DNA from: JBJKSO01 sp046703825
GTDB taxonomy: Bacteria; Chloroflexota; Dormibacteria; Aeolococcales; Bog-877
Direction of reading: 5' to 3'
Length of the DNA: 38,634 nucleotides
NCBI GenBank assembly: GCA_046703825.1
Contig: JBJKSO010000094.1
Location: 1 to 38,634 of the forward strand
The translations under genes and the position numbers were made by a program. Positions within the stretch are counted from its first letter, which is position 1. Each line of letters opens with the position of its first letter. Positions 30,698 to 38,634 of the stretch are shown here, piece by piece. The notes below the pieces were generated by a model. That model was not told the origin of the DNA, did no database searches, and saw only the letters and a list, made by a program, of their open reading frames with translations.

Positions 30698-31816
30698 TTG
30701 TACGTCTCCACGCTCCGCCTTCTCAACTACCGCAGCTTCCGCCAGGCTGAGGTCGGTCTGCTGCCCGGGGTCAACCTGATTTTGGGCCGCAACGGGCAGG
30801 GCAAGACCACTTTGCTGGAGGCGCTGGCCACCTTGGCCTTGACCCGCTCCCCCCGGACCAGCAGCCTTCAGGAGTGCGTCAGCTGGGGTGAGGAGCGGCT
30901 CGGAGTCTCGGCGCTGGTTGACTCCTCCGGGCGGGAGACCGGGCTGGAGCTGCGCGCCGAGCGCCTGAACGGTCGCTGGACTAGGCGGTTGCGCCGGGCC
31001 GGGCTCCCGGTGCCGGCGAGAGAGCTGCTGGGCAACTTCCGGGTGGTGATGTTCTGGCCGGAAGATTTGCACCTGATCAAGGGGGGACCGGAGCCGAGAC
31101 GGCGGTTGCTGGACGTGGTTTTAAGCCAGCTCTCGCAGCGATACCTCGATGAGGCCAACCGCTACCGCCGGGCGCTGGAGCACCGCAACGCGGTGTTGCG
31201 CAGACTGCGCGACGGCGTCGCGGCTCGGGCGGAGATGTCCGTCTGGACCGATGCGCTGGTGGAGCACGGAGAGTTCCTGATCTCGCAGCGCCGGCAGTAC
31301 TTGGCTGAGGCGGAGCCGCTGGCTCGGCAGGCGGCCGAGGAGATCGGCGAGCGCAGTGAGCTGAGGCTGGACTACCGACCCGCCCTGGGCACCGCCGAGC
31401 CGGTAGCCGACATCGGTGCGGCGCTGCGGGCGGCGCTGCGGCTGCGGGCGACCGAAGAGGTGGCGCGAGCTCAGACGCTGGCCGGGCCTCACCGCGATGA
31501 CTTCGACGTGCTGCTGGATGGGCAGTCCGCTCGGCAGTACGCGTCGCAGGGGCAGCAGCGGACCTTGGTGCTGGCGCTCAAGGTCGCCGAGGTCCGGCAG
31601 CACAGCCGGCGTGCCGGCGAGGCGCCGGTGCTGCTGCTGGACGACGTGCTCTCCGAGCTGGACCGCGACCGGCGGCTGGGGCTGGTGCACATGCTCGCCG
31701 AGGGGATGGGGGTGGAGCAGACTATGATCACCGCCACCGAGCCGGGGGTGGTGGCTTCTCAGGTGCCGGTGACCCAGCGGATCGAGCTGGCAGCCGGGAG
31801 CATGGTCCGGGGGTAG
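30698..31816 (+). CDS. recF: DNA replication and repair protein RecF
   Basis: SMC-like ATPase helping RecA loading at gaps. The 372 aa protein starts MYVSTLRLLNYRSFRQAEVG, has Walker A GRNGQGKT (30-37), the signature region QYASQGQQRTLVLALKVAEV and Walker B LLLDDVLSELD. TTG 30698 is the start; the upstream SD is weak, so coupling to dnaN is possible. It is followed by the DUF721 gene after six bases. Confidence 0.95.
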   Translation: MYVSTLRLLNYRSFRQAEVGLLPGVNLILGRNGQGKTTLLEALATLALTRSPRTSSLQECVSWGEERLGVSALVDSSGRETGLELRAERLNGRWTRRLRRAGLPVPARELLGNFRVVMFWPEDLHLIKGGPEPRRRLLDVVLSQLSQRYLDEANRYRRALEHRNAVLRRLRDGVAARAEMSVWTDALVEHGEFLISQRRQYLAEAEPLARQAAEEIGERSELRLDYRPALGTAEPVADIGAALRAALRLRATEEVARAQTLAGPHRDDFDVLLDGQSARQYASQGQQRTLVLALKVAEVRQHSRRAGEAPVLLLDDVLSELDRDRRLGLVHMLAEGMGVEQTMITATEPGVVASQVPVTQRIELAAGSMVRG

Positions 31817-31822
31817 CAGAAA

Positions 31823-32134
31823 GTGGAAGCGCTCGACCAGATCCTGCCGCGGGTGCTGCGGCGAATGGGCGCCACCAAGCCGGTCCGCCGGGTGCGTGCC
31901 GAGGAGGTGCTGCGCAGCGTCTGCGGCCCCTACCTGAGCCCGCACGTCCGCGTGATGGCGCTGGATGGCAAGGCTATGGTGGTGGCCTGCGCCCACCCCG
32001 CGATCGCTCACCAGCTGCAGCTGGAGTCGGTGCGCATCCTGGACGCGGTCAACCAGGAGCTCGGGCAGCCGAGGGTCTCCCGGCTGCGCTTCCACTGCGA
32101 GGTCGGGGCGGAGGTGCCCCGGCCGAGGGCCTAG
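31823..32134 (+). CDS. DUF721/DciA-like protein
   Basis: Small 103 aa protein that matches DUF721, the family including the helicase operator DciA. Typical features are the short N-terminal helix DQILPRVLRRMG, VLRSVCGPYLSPHVRVMAL, and the C-terminal AIAHQLQLESVRILDAVNQELG. It follows recF by six bases, its usual place near dnaN-recF. GTG 31823 lacks a good SD. It may help load the replicative helicase at the origin. Confidence 0.85.
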   Translation: MEALDQILPRVLRRMGATKPVRRVRAEEVLRSVCGPYLSPHVRVMALDGKAMVVACAHPAIAHQLQLESVRILDAVNQELGQPRVSRLRFHCEVGAEVPRPRA

Positions 32135-32187
32135 CCGTACCCGGCCCGGTCGAACGTAGAGACGCTGCCGCCGCGGGCGGGGAAAGT

Positions 32188-32340
32188 GTGGCCGTAAGCG
32201 ACCCCGCCGTCCGCCTTCGGGGAGGTGGCGGGGACTGCGCCTGCTGGGCGCACCTGGTGTGCCCGGAGTGCGGCGCGGTGAGCAGGGAGGGTCATCGGCC
32301 CGGGTGCGGCACCGCGCCGGCCGGGCCCAGAGGAGACTGA
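32188..32340 (+). CDS. small zinc-ribbon-like protein
   Basis: A 50-codon ORF starting GTG 32188 and ending TGA 32338-32340, between DciA and the MGDG-type transferase. Its core is DCACWAHLVCPECGAVSREG followed by HRPGC: CxC, then CPEC, then an H and a C spaced like a zinc ligand set. The frame is open and coherent from before the GTG. A GGGGAAA is upstream as a loose ribosome site. It may be a regulator or a nucleic-acid-binding partner, but it could be chance in GC-rich DNA. Confidence 0.5.
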   Translation: MAVSDPAVRLRGGGGDCACWAHLVCPECGAVSREGHRPGCGTAPAGPRGD

Positions 32341-32359
32341 CCCTAGCAGCGGGGCGGCC

Positions 32360-33508
32360 CTACGGTGGGCCCTGCGCCAGCTCGACCAGGACTGCCGCCG
32401 CGGCGAGCGCGGCCCCCGGCCGCGACCAGGCGCGGGCGGCCGACTTCATCCGCTCCAGGCGTTCACGGTCGGCGCAGATCGAACCGAGCCGGCTGACCAA
32501 CTCCGGGCCTCGGACCTCGATGGCCGCTCCGGCCGCCACCACCTCGGCCGCATTGCCCTCCTCCTGGCCCGGGAGGCTACCGGTTACGACTATGGCCAGC
32601 CCGGCCGCGGCCGCTTCGGCCAGTGAGCTGGGGCCGGCCTTGCCGACGTAGACGTCGGCGGCCTTGAGCCAGGTGACGACCGACTCGGTGTAGCCCAGCG
32701 CGGTGGTGGGAAGCCCGGGCTCCTGGCGGTTCAGCCACTCCAGGAGGTGCCGGTTGCGGCCGCAGAGGATCACCAGCGAGATCGGCAGCTGGCTGGCCCA
32801 TAGCTGCAGCGCCAAATCGCGCAGCGACCCCGTTCCCTCAGCGCCGCCGGCCAGGAGCACGCAGAGGCGGTCGGCGGGCAGGCCCAGCTTGCGCCGGAGG
32901 AGGGAGACAGCCTCGGGATCGAGCTGGCCGGAGAGCTCGGGGTCGATCGGCAGCCCGGTCTCCTCGACCCGGGTCGAGGGCGGTGAATTGGACCGGCACC
33001 AGCGGGTTGCCGGCGGAGTCGCGGTGAGAAAGGCCCGCGGAGTTGGCACGAGCCAGCCCGGATGGCCGCCAACCAGGTCGGTGACTGCGGTCACAAGTGG
33101 CGCGGGGCGGGGTAGTGCCGCGGAAGCGGCGGCGGCCGGGTAGCCGAGCAGGGGGTGGCAGCTGACCACCAGGCGCGGCTGGCGGGCGGCGGTGCGCGCG
33201 GTCATCGCGGCCCGCAGCGCGGTCAGGATCCCGGCGTGCACCCCCCCCTGAAGGGCCGGCTGGGAGATGGCTGGGTAGAGCCCGCCCCAGGCGCGAGGCC
33301 AGTTGCGCACCAGCGGCCCGTAACCGGACAGCGCGGTGCGAACCGGGGGGAGGATGGGCAGGTCGAGCGGGTCGTCAACCGCGGCCGTGATGCGGTCACC
33401 GCCCAGCTGATTGACGACCGCCTGAAGGGCGGCGGCAACACTGTGATGCCCTCCGCCCGTGCGCATCGCCCAGATCTGGATAGTGGCGTGCTGGCGCGCG
33501 CTCGACAT
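32360..33508 (-). CDS. MGDG-synthase/MurG-like glycosyltransferase
   Basis: GT28-family enzyme resembling monogalactosyldiacylglycerol synthases, possibly making a glycolipid from diacylglycerol. The N-terminal IWAMRTGGGHHSVAAALQ is the acceptor-side GGGH motif. The C-terminal Rossmann part reads LCVLLAGGAEGTGSLRDLAL, then ADVYVGKAGPSSLAEAAAAG and the donor site VTGSLPGQEEGNAAEVVAAGAA, the PGQEEGN being typical. ATG 33508 gives 382 aa; the longer frame to 33589 has a poor start. A minus-strand TATCAT near 33535-33540 is a -10 candidate. Confidence 0.85.
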   Translation of the reverse strand: MSSARQHATIQIWAMRTGGGHHSVAAALQAVVNQLGGDRITAAVDDPLDLPILPPVRTALSGYGPLVRNWPRAWGGLYPAISQPALQGGVHAGILTALRAAMTARTAARQPRLVVSCHPLLGYPAAAASAALPRPAPLVTAVTDLVGGHPGWLVPTPRAFLTATPPATRWCRSNSPPSTRVEETGLPIDPELSGQLDPEAVSLLRRKLGLPADRLCVLLAGGAEGTGSLRDLALQLWASQLPISLVILCGRNRHLLEWLNRQEPGLPTTALGYTESVVTWLKAADVYVGKAGPSSLAEAAAAGLAIVVTGSLPGQEEGNAAEVVAAGAAIEVRGPELVSRLGSICADRERLERMKSAARAWSRPGAALAAAAVLVELAQGPP

Positions 33509-33670
33509 GGGCCAAGTTTGGGCTTTGGGGACCGATGATAAAGTGAGGCGTCTGGAGCGCGGCGGGAGGGAGCCGCGCGATACGCTCAAATCAAGGATTG
33601 GAGCAGCATCGGGACCTCATGTCCAGCGCCCTCCGGGGCGCCCGCCGCGAGCAAGCCGGCCCAGAGCGGG

Positions 33671-34666
33671 CTGCGGGTTGAAGTTGCCGAGAGCATCCAG
33701 GACCTGTCCGACTGGCGCGCCACCTGGCTTGAGCTAGAGGGCCGGGTCCGGCCCCGCAATCCATTTCTCACCTGGGACTGGCAGTACAGCTGGTGGCTGA
33801 CTGAGGGGCGGGAGCGGCGGCCCCGCTGCCTGCTGGTCAGCGACCCCAGTGGCCCGCTCGGCCTGGTTCCCCTGGCCGAGGTGGGCCCAGGGAGGCTCGG
33901 CTTTGCCGGAGGTCACGAACTCACCGATCACCTGGGCTTCCTGCACCTGCCCGGCGCCGAGGAGCGGGTGGCGGGCGCGACTTTGGACTGGGCCTTCGGA
34001 GAAGCCGGCGCCATGGTGCTGGAGCTCGACTTCCTGCCCGCTACCTCCACCTCGCTGGCGGCGCTGGAGCGGCAGGCGGCCCGGTCCGGGTTTCGGGTTG
34101 AGCGGGCGGCTCAGGAGGTGAGCCCGGGCTTAGATCTGCCGGAGGACTTCGAGGATTACCTGACCGAGCGCCTCAACAAGAAGGACCGGCACGAGCTGCG
34201 GCGCAAGCTGCGGCGCATCGACGAGACGGTGCCGGGGTGGAGGCTCGTGGATCAGAGCGAGCTGGGCCTGGACCGGGCCCTCGATGCCTTCTTCCTCCTG
34301 CTGCAGCGCAGCGGGGAGCACAAGCGAGACTTCCTGACTCCCGAAGTGGAGAAGTTCATCCGCACCGTCAGCGGCCGCTTCGAGGAGCGAGGCTGGCTGC
34401 GGATCGGGCTGCTGCAGGCCGGCGATCGACTGCTGGCCGCCACCCACGGTTTCTGCGTCGACGGCACCTGGTACCTCTACAACTCCGGCTACGACCCGCA
34501 GGCGGCGGCACTCTCGCCGGGGCTGATCTGCGTTGCCGAAGGCATCCGCCGGGCCCAGAGCGAGGGATGCCGGCGGGTCGACCTGCTGCGGGGTGACGAA
34601 CCGTACAAGTACCACCTGGGCGGGCAGGACCAGAGCCTGTTCCAGCTCCGGATCTCCCGCTCGTGA
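33671..34666 (+). CDS. GNAT_6/CelD-BcsL-like acetyltransferase, 5' end unresolved
   Basis: GNAT-fold protein of the CelD/BcsL type, which modifies exopolysaccharide, lipid or peptide acceptors. The frame reads RVEVAESIQDLSDWRATWLE then NPFLTWDWQYSWWLTEG, followed by PLGLVPLAEVGPGRLGFAGG, YLTERLNKKDRHELRRKLRR, FFLLLQRSGEHKRDFLTPEV, and GFCVDGTWYLYNSGYDP. No ATG, GTG or TTG is in-frame between a stop at 33539 and GTG 33881, which is well inside the fold. CTG 33671 is used. An out-of-frame ATG 33619 runs to a TGA at 33679, so a frameshift or a rare start (ATC 33608) are alternatives. TACGCT at 33581-33586 may be its -10. It overlaps the next gene by 4 nt (GTGA). Confidence 0.75.
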   Translation: MRVEVAESIQDLSDWRATWLELEGRVRPRNPFLTWDWQYSWWLTEGRERRPRCLLVSDPSGPLGLVPLAEVGPGRLGFAGGHELTDHLGFLHLPGAEERVAGATLDWAFGEAGAMVLELDFLPATSTSLAALERQAARSGFRVERAAQEVSPGLDLPEDFEDYLTERLNKKDRHELRRKLRRIDETVPGWRLVDQSELGLDRALDAFFLLLQRSGEHKRDFLTPEVEKFIRTVSGRFEERGWLRIGLLQAGDRLLAATHGFCVDGTWYLYNSGYDPQAAALSPGLICVAEGIRRAQSEGCRRVDLLRGDEPYKYHLGGQDQSLFQLRISRS

Positions 34667-35940
34667 GCGAGAGCGCGGTAGTGGGATTCGGCGGCGAGGC
34701 CGTAGCGGTGATCTCCCTGCACGCCTCTCCGCTGGCCTCGCTCGGGCAGAGGGAGAACGGCGGGCTCAACGTCTACGTGCGTGCCGTCAGCGACCGCCTG
34801 GGCGCCCGGGGGGTCGCCACCGACGTGTTCGTCCGGCGCAGCCACCCCGAGCAACCGGAAGTCCAGGCCATGGGCTCGGCGGGGCGGGTGATCGCCATCG
34901 ATGCCGGACCCGCCCAGACCCTCTCCAAGCGCAGGTTGCCCGAGACCCGCCACGAGTTCTTGGAAGGGGTGAGGCGGTACATGCGGGGCGAGTCGCGACG
35001 CTACCTGGCGGTGCACACCCACTACTGGCTAAGCGGCGACGTCGGCGCCCAGCTGAGCGGCGAGCTGGGAGTGCCCTGGTTGCACACCGCTCACACCCTC
35101 GCGGCGGTGAAGGCCGAGTACGGGTTCAACGGCGACGGACCTGACCGGCTCCTCGCCGAGCGGCGGGTCGTGAGCGCAGGAGCCCGGCTGGTCGCCAACA
35201 CCGCCTGGGAGGCCCACTCCCTGCAGCGGCTCTACGGGGCGACCGCTGGCCAGGTGGTGGTCGCCCCGCCCGGAGTCGACCTCGACCGATTCCGTCCCAC
35301 CGATCCCACCGACCTGCGCAGGCAGCTGGACCTGGACGGGCGCAAGGTGGTGCTCTTCGCCGGCCGGCTGGAGCCGCTCAAGGGGCCCGACCTGGTCGTT
35401 GACGCCCTGGCCGACCTGGAGCGCGATCCGGAGTTGCGGGGACGGGTTACCTGCCTGTTCGTCGGGGACGTCAGCAGCGATGGGGCCCGGGTGGGGCAGC
35501 GTCGGGAGCTGGCCCAGCGGGCGGAGCGCCTCGGCCTGGAGCGGCAGGTCCATTTTCTGGGGGCGCTGCCTCAGGAACGACTGGCGCGGCTTTACAGCCT
35601 TGCCGACGTCGTGGTGATGCCTTCGCACACGGAATCCTTCGGCCTGGTCGCCCTGGAAGCGCAGGCCTGCGGTGCCCCGGTGGTGGCCTCGGCGGTGGGC
35701 GGCCTGCGCGACGTGGTCTGCCAGGAGCGCACCGGCTACCTGGTCGAGGAGCGCACCGCTGCCGCCTACGCAGCGGTCATCTCCAAGGTGCTGCTGGCCT
35801 CCGATCCGGAGCGCGCGCGGATGCGCGACGCCGCCCGCCGGCGGGCCCAGAACTTCTCCTGGGACCGAACTGTGGAGATCCTGCTCGGGGAGTACGGCCT
35901 GGTGCCGGGCCTGGCCGAGGTCGCCTGCCGGCAGGCCTAG
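34663..35940 (+). CDS. GT4-family glycosyltransferase, MshA-like
   Basis: Retaining GT-B glycosyltransferase of 425 aa. The N-terminal SLHASPLASLGQRENGGLNVYV closely resembles the MshA/sucrose-phosphate-synthase SMHTSP..GGMNVYV motif. The C-terminal domain has VVLFAGRLEPLKGPDLVVDAL, VHFLGALPQERLARLYSLAD, and the EX7E-type site PSHTESFGLVALEAQACGAPVV. It is predicted to take a UDP- or GDP-sugar. Mycothiol synthesis needs MshB-D, not seen here, so the acceptor is unknown. GTG 34663 overlaps the GNAT_6 stop (GTGA), so the two are likely coupled and may act on the same envelope molecule. Confidence 0.88.
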   Translation: MSESAVVGFGGEAVAVISLHASPLASLGQRENGGLNVYVRAVSDRLGARGVATDVFVRRSHPEQPEVQAMGSAGRVIAIDAGPAQTLSKRRLPETRHEFLEGVRRYMRGESRRYLAVHTHYWLSGDVGAQLSGELGVPWLHTAHTLAAVKAEYGFNGDGPDRLLAERRVVSAGARLVANTAWEAHSLQRLYGATAGQVVVAPPGVDLDRFRPTDPTDLRRQLDLDGRKVVLFAGRLEPLKGPDLVVDALADLERDPELRGRVTCLFVGDVSSDGARVGQRRELAQRAERLGLERQVHFLGALPQERLARLYSLADVVVMPSHTESFGLVALEAQACGAPVVASAVGGLRDVVCQERTGYLVEERTAAAYAAVISKVLLASDPERARMRDAARRRAQNFSWDRTVEILLGEYGLVPGLAEVACRQA

Positions 35941-36202
35941 AGCGCGGCTCCCCCGGTATCTGCCGGCCGGTAGCCGCGCCGCGAAGGGTGCCGGATCAGC
36001 GGATGTAGTCCCGTCTGGTTCAGCGTGCCGCCGAGAGCGAGCAGCCCAGCAGCGCGCGGTCGCCCAGAGCCCCGGTGCAGTCCAATTCCGCCAGCACCAC
36101 GCCAGTAACTTCCAGAGTGGCGGTGCTGAAATTCGAACTGGATAGTGAACGGGGCATTCCTGGCTACGACGTCAGCGAAATGGCTGCAAGGGGTCCGGCG
36201 GC
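35941..36202. other. intergenic, no gene seen
   Basis: A 262-bp stretch between convergent glycosyltransferase and Ig/propeller lipoprotein. Long frames across it are shadows. No strong hairpin or RNA gene was found. Confidence 0.4.
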
Positions 36203-37924
36203 TCAGCCGCCGGTGAAGGAGGGAGTGCCCGCGTCCAGCGCCTGCTTCTGCGTGAAGTTGGTGATGTCGACCAGACCGCTGCCATCGGCGTTGGCCAGGA
36301 ATACCTGCGTTTGGCCGGCCGCGACCCTGGTGAACACCAGCTGGCGGGTGGCGGAGTTGGCGGCAGCGGCCTGGGGGTACTGATGGGCGCGCCGCCCGAC
36401 CACCAGGGTCTCCTGGCCGGTGGTGGTGTTGACCGCGTAGAGCGAGCCGGCGGGCGCGCGCAGCAGCACCGTGTTGCCGTCCAGGAAACCCACCGGCATA
36501 CCCCCGGTTGCCAGCAGCCGGTCCAGGGGCTGACTGCTGTTGCTGGGGCGGTAGGTCCAGAGCGCTGGCGCATGCCCTGACCCCAGCGCGAACGCCAGAG
36601 TGGCCCCGGCCGGTCCCCAAACGGGCTGCTGTTCCGTGGTAGAGGTCGACTGCGAGGTGGGCAGGAAGGTGATCGCCTTCAGTCCCGGGCTCAGCAGCGC
36701 GACCCGGCCGGGTGAACCGGATGCCTGAGCCTCGGCCGCCAAAACTGCTCCGTCCGGCCGCCAGCTGAGTGGTCCACTCATGGTGAGGCCCGGCGAGCTC
36801 AGCGTGACCGAGCTCGCACTCGCCACCGTGTACAGCCGCAGCGCACCGCTGTCGACGAAGGCCAGTTGCTGGCCGTTGGGCGACCATGCTGCGGCGCTGG
36901 CAGCCGTGCTGCCCAGCACGGAGACGGTCTTGCCGGTGCTGAGGTCCAGGATCTGGATCGGGTTGTTCCCGGCCAGGGTGTAGGCCACCCGGACCCCGTC
37001 CGGCGAGGGCCACAGGTTGGAGTAGTGGTGCCCGGCAGGGGCGGTGGCCAGCACCCGCAGCGAGGCGGGGTCGTGGGCCATCTCGGGCGGGGTGGCCGAA
37101 AGCACCTGAGTGTAGTTGGTGGCGGAACTGCCGGCGGGAAAGACCACCGACAGGGATGACCCGAGCTCGCCAACCTTGAAGTGGAGGGTGGCCGGGTGCT
37201 GCAGCTTGTTGCCGTCCACGTCCAGGGCGCTGCGTGCAAGGCTCAGCTTGTACGTCTGTCCCGGGACCAGTGGATGGACCGGCTCGACCAGGTAGCGGCC
37301 CGGAACCCGGGGGTTGCGGGCCAGCCGGTAGCCGCCCGGGGGCTGCGGCGTGATCGTCAGCGCCTTGGCCACGGTGGTGGTGTTCATCAGCCGGCTGAAG
37401 TTGATCGAGATCGCCTGGTTGGGGCCCACCGTGCCCCCGTTGCCGGGGAAGGTCCAGGACAGCTGCGGGCCCCCCTCGGTGGAAAACTGCCAGCTGTGGG
37501 AGAGGGAATCGACCGCACCGTCCCGCGCCTGGATCCCCCCGTTGAGGCTCACGTGGTAGGTAGTGACGGGTCGGAAGGGATTGTTGGGGTGGAGCAACTC
37601 CATCACCCGGCCACCGGAACTCCAGTGGAAGTAGCAGCCGCTCTGCCCCCCGGCCGCCACTTTGGCGATGTGGCAGTGGGGTGGTGGGTGACCCTTCTTG
37701 GTCCTGATCCGGAGCCGACTTTCCACCGACCGTTCGTTCATGGGGATGGCGAAGGTGATCTTCAAAGGGACGTCGGTATGCACCGCGCCCTGGCTGGGTG
37801 ACGGGGAGACGTCGGTGATCTGCGGCGGCGAAGAAGGCCCGCAGGCGCTCAGCACCCAGGCCGAGATCAGGATCAGCGCCGGCGCCGCCCAGCGCCAGCC
37901 GACCGGCCTCAGAGGGCCGGTCAA
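36203..37924 (-). CDS. lipoprotein with SbsA Ig-like and TolB-like repeats
   Basis: Surface lipoprotein of 573 aa. The signal ends in VLSAC with Cys28. Two SbsA-type Ig-like domains follow: ITDVSPSPSQGAVHTDVPLK then ITFAIPMNERSVESRL, and LSWTFPGNGGTVGPNQAISI then NFSRLMNTTTVAKALTITPQ; such domains bind or space at the surface. The second half has TolB/WD40-like repeats: PSPDGVRVAYTLAGNNPIQILD, SPNGQQLAFVDSGALRLYTV, WRPDGAVLAAEA and GPAGATLAFALG. A cysteine pair (HCHIAK and SGCYFH) lies in the first Ig-like region. TTG 37924 is the start, two bases after the upstream gene. It may bind or scaffold at the cell surface. Confidence 0.82.
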   Translation of the reverse strand: MTGPLRPVGWRWAAPALILISAWVLSACGPSSPPQITDVSPSPSQGAVHTDVPLKITFAIPMNERSVESRLRIRTKKGHPPPHCHIAKVAAGGQSGCYFHWSSGGRVMELLHPNNPFRPVTTYHVSLNGGIQARDGAVDSLSHSWQFSTEGGPQLSWTFPGNGGTVGPNQAISINFSRLMNTTTVAKALTITPQPPGGYRLARNPRVPGRYLVEPVHPLVPGQTYKLSLARSALDVDGNKLQHPATLHFKVGELGSSLSVVFPAGSSATNYTQVLSATPPEMAHDPASLRVLATAPAGHHYSNLWPSPDGVRVAYTLAGNNPIQILDLSTGKTVSVLGSTAASAAAWSPNGQQLAFVDSGALRLYTVASASSVTLSSPGLTMSGPLSWRPDGAVLAAEAQASGSPGRVALLSPGLKAITFLPTSQSTSTTEQQPVWGPAGATLAFALGSGHAPALWTYRPSNSSQPLDRLLATGGMPVGFLDGNTVLLRAPAGSLYAVNTTTGQETLVVGRRAHQYPQAAAANSATRQLVFTRVAAGQTQVFLANADGSGLVDITNFTQKQALDAGTPSFTGG

Positions 37925-37926
37925 GG

Positions 37927-38634
37927 TCAGCTGAGGTCGGATAGATCCAGCGCGGTGATCGGTCCGGGCGGCGAAGCCACCACGTCGATTCGCGCCTCCC
38001 GGTCGCCGCAGGCCGACGAGGCAATCTCCGCGCCCGCCCCGAGTTCGGGGTTGACGCTGCTGTAGCTGCCCTTAGCCGCCCCCTCACCGAGAAGCGCTAC
38101 CGAGACCTGATCGTCGGAGCTCACCAGGATCCCGCCGGTGATCCTTTGGTCCTCGATGTAATCGGTCAGCGCGTTGAAGTCGACGATCCGTGCCGGCAGG
38201 TTGACCAGAACGGTTACGGCCATGACCAGACCGCCCACCGCGGTGGTCAGTTCGCCTGGCAGTTCAATGGCGTCGATCAACCCGTCGCCACCGCCGACCA
38301 GCCGCACCATCTCCTGCAGAGCCTGCTTGCCCCGGCGGTATGAACCGCCCGCCCGCTGCTGCGCCTGGATGACCGAACCCTCCCGGAAGAGGATGTGGCC
38401 CACCGCCCGGCTGTCGCCCTCGCCGCGCACGTTGACGTAGCCGGAGAAGCCGTCCTGGTTCAAAGTCCGAAGCAGCATGGGAAAGTTGAGGAAGGAGGCT
38501 TTGAGCCCGCTGTGGAGGGCTGTCCCGGCCGGCATCGGCACCAGCAGCGCGAGCTGCGAACGCGCGGCACCCGCGGTCGGACGCGCGCCGGGCTGCGGCG
38601 TTGGCGCTGGCCGTGGCTGCGCCTGTTGCTGAGG
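37927..38634 (-). CDS. DUF4388-like protein, 5' end cut by the window
   Basis: Only the C-terminal 235 residues are visible. A proline- and glutamine-rich linker (PQQQAQPRPAPTPQPGARPT) runs in from the edge, so the gene begins outside the window. The domain that follows (SFLNFPMLLRTLNQDGFSGY, then VNVRGEGDSRAVGHILFREG and SVIQAQQRAGGSYRRGKQAL) fits a DUF4388/PATAN-type module, associated with two-component and c-di-GMP-type signalling. A second alpha/beta part includes FNALTDYIEDQRITGGILVS and a C-terminal SSACGDREARIDVV. GTG 38541 is a possible internal start, but the open frame is continuous to the edge. Confidence 0.72.
   Translation of the reverse strand, partial: PQQQAQPRPAPTPQPGARPTAGAARSQLALLVPMPAGTALHSGLKASFLNFPMLLRTLNQDGFSGYVNVRGEGDSRAVGHILFREGSVIQAQQRAGGSYRRGKQALQEMVRLVGGGDGLIDAIELPGELTTAVGGLVMAVTVLVNLPARIVDFNALTDYIEDQRITGGILVSSDDQVSVALLGEGAAKGSYSSVNPELGAGAEIASSACGDREARIDVVASPPGPITALDLSDLS

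Noticed and set aside
35937..38087. A 716-codon open frame on the minus strand
   Set aside because: Its product is a low-complexity Arg/Gly/Pro string in the shadow of the Ig/propeller lipoprotein frame.
1..38634. CRISPR arrays, insertion sequences, rRNA or tRNA genes
   Set aside because: No direct-repeat arrays, transposase frames or RNA-gene signatures were found by reading.

Overview
The window is GC-rich chromosomal DNA from a bacterium with no obvious mobile, phage, CRISPR, tRNA or rRNA content. It carries a replication-origin neighbourhood: rpmH-rnpA-yidD-yidC-jag on the minus strand, and dnaA-dnaN-recF-DciA(DUF721) on the plus strand. A parS-parA-parB locus lies about 10 kb to the left. 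The split glycine decarboxylase (gcvPA/gcvPB), stomatin/NfeD pair, MshA-like and MGDG-synthase-like glycosyltransferases, FemAB/GNAT_6 enzymes, SbsA-type Ig lipoprotein and DUF4388-like protein suggest an uncultured high-GC Terrabacteria lineage such as Dormibacterota or Chloroflexota. That placement is inference; a marker-gene tree would settle it. Start codons are often GTG or TTG, genes overlap by 4 bp (GTGA, TTGA) or more, and several promoters place a TATACT-like -10 box 6-7 nt before the start codon, so leaderless mRNAs look common.

Layout, left to right. 1-3.4 kb: a 3-hydroxyacyl-CoA dehydrogenase, a convergent membrane diguanylate cyclase, and a divergent LLM-family oxidoreductase. 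3.5-11.5 kb: one long minus-strand gene train, read from its promoter near 11.55 kb as an 18-codon leaderless peptide, a sigma-70-like protein without region 4, gcvT, gcvH, gcvPA, gcvPB, pyrE, a lipoprotein, pcm and an esterase. 11.6-17.2 kb: leaderless zwf, an SH3-like protein and a FemAB-like transferase on minus, then NfeD, stomatin and an S51 peptidase on plus. 17.2-19.7 kb: parS, parA, parB and lepB. 19.9-21.2 kb: a TetR regulator divergent from a cupin. 21.4-26.4 kb: a minus-strand eight-gene cluster rpmH-rnpA-yidD-yidC-jag-lipoprotein-M16 peptidase-ndk. 26.5-27.5 kb: a phosphofructokinase with PPi-type residues. 27.5-32.3 kb: dnaA, a candidate oriC, dnaN, recF, DciA and a small zinc-ribbon ORF. 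32.4-38.6 kb: envelope genes (MGDG-synthase-like, GNAT_6, MshA-like GT4), an Ig/beta-propeller lipoprotein, and a DUF4388-like protein cut by the right edge.

The origin, membrane-protein insertion (YidC/YidD/Jag), segregation (ParAB) and RNase P genes are the usual oriC companions. The less usual parts are the sigma-like gene coupled to gcvT with its leaderless Cys-Cys peptide, an rpmH whose only plausible start codon is ATA, an overlooked zinc-ribbon ORF next to dciA, and a DnaA-box/GC/DnaA-trio arrangement between dnaA and dnaN. I see no clear multi-gene system that is wholly unlike known ones.
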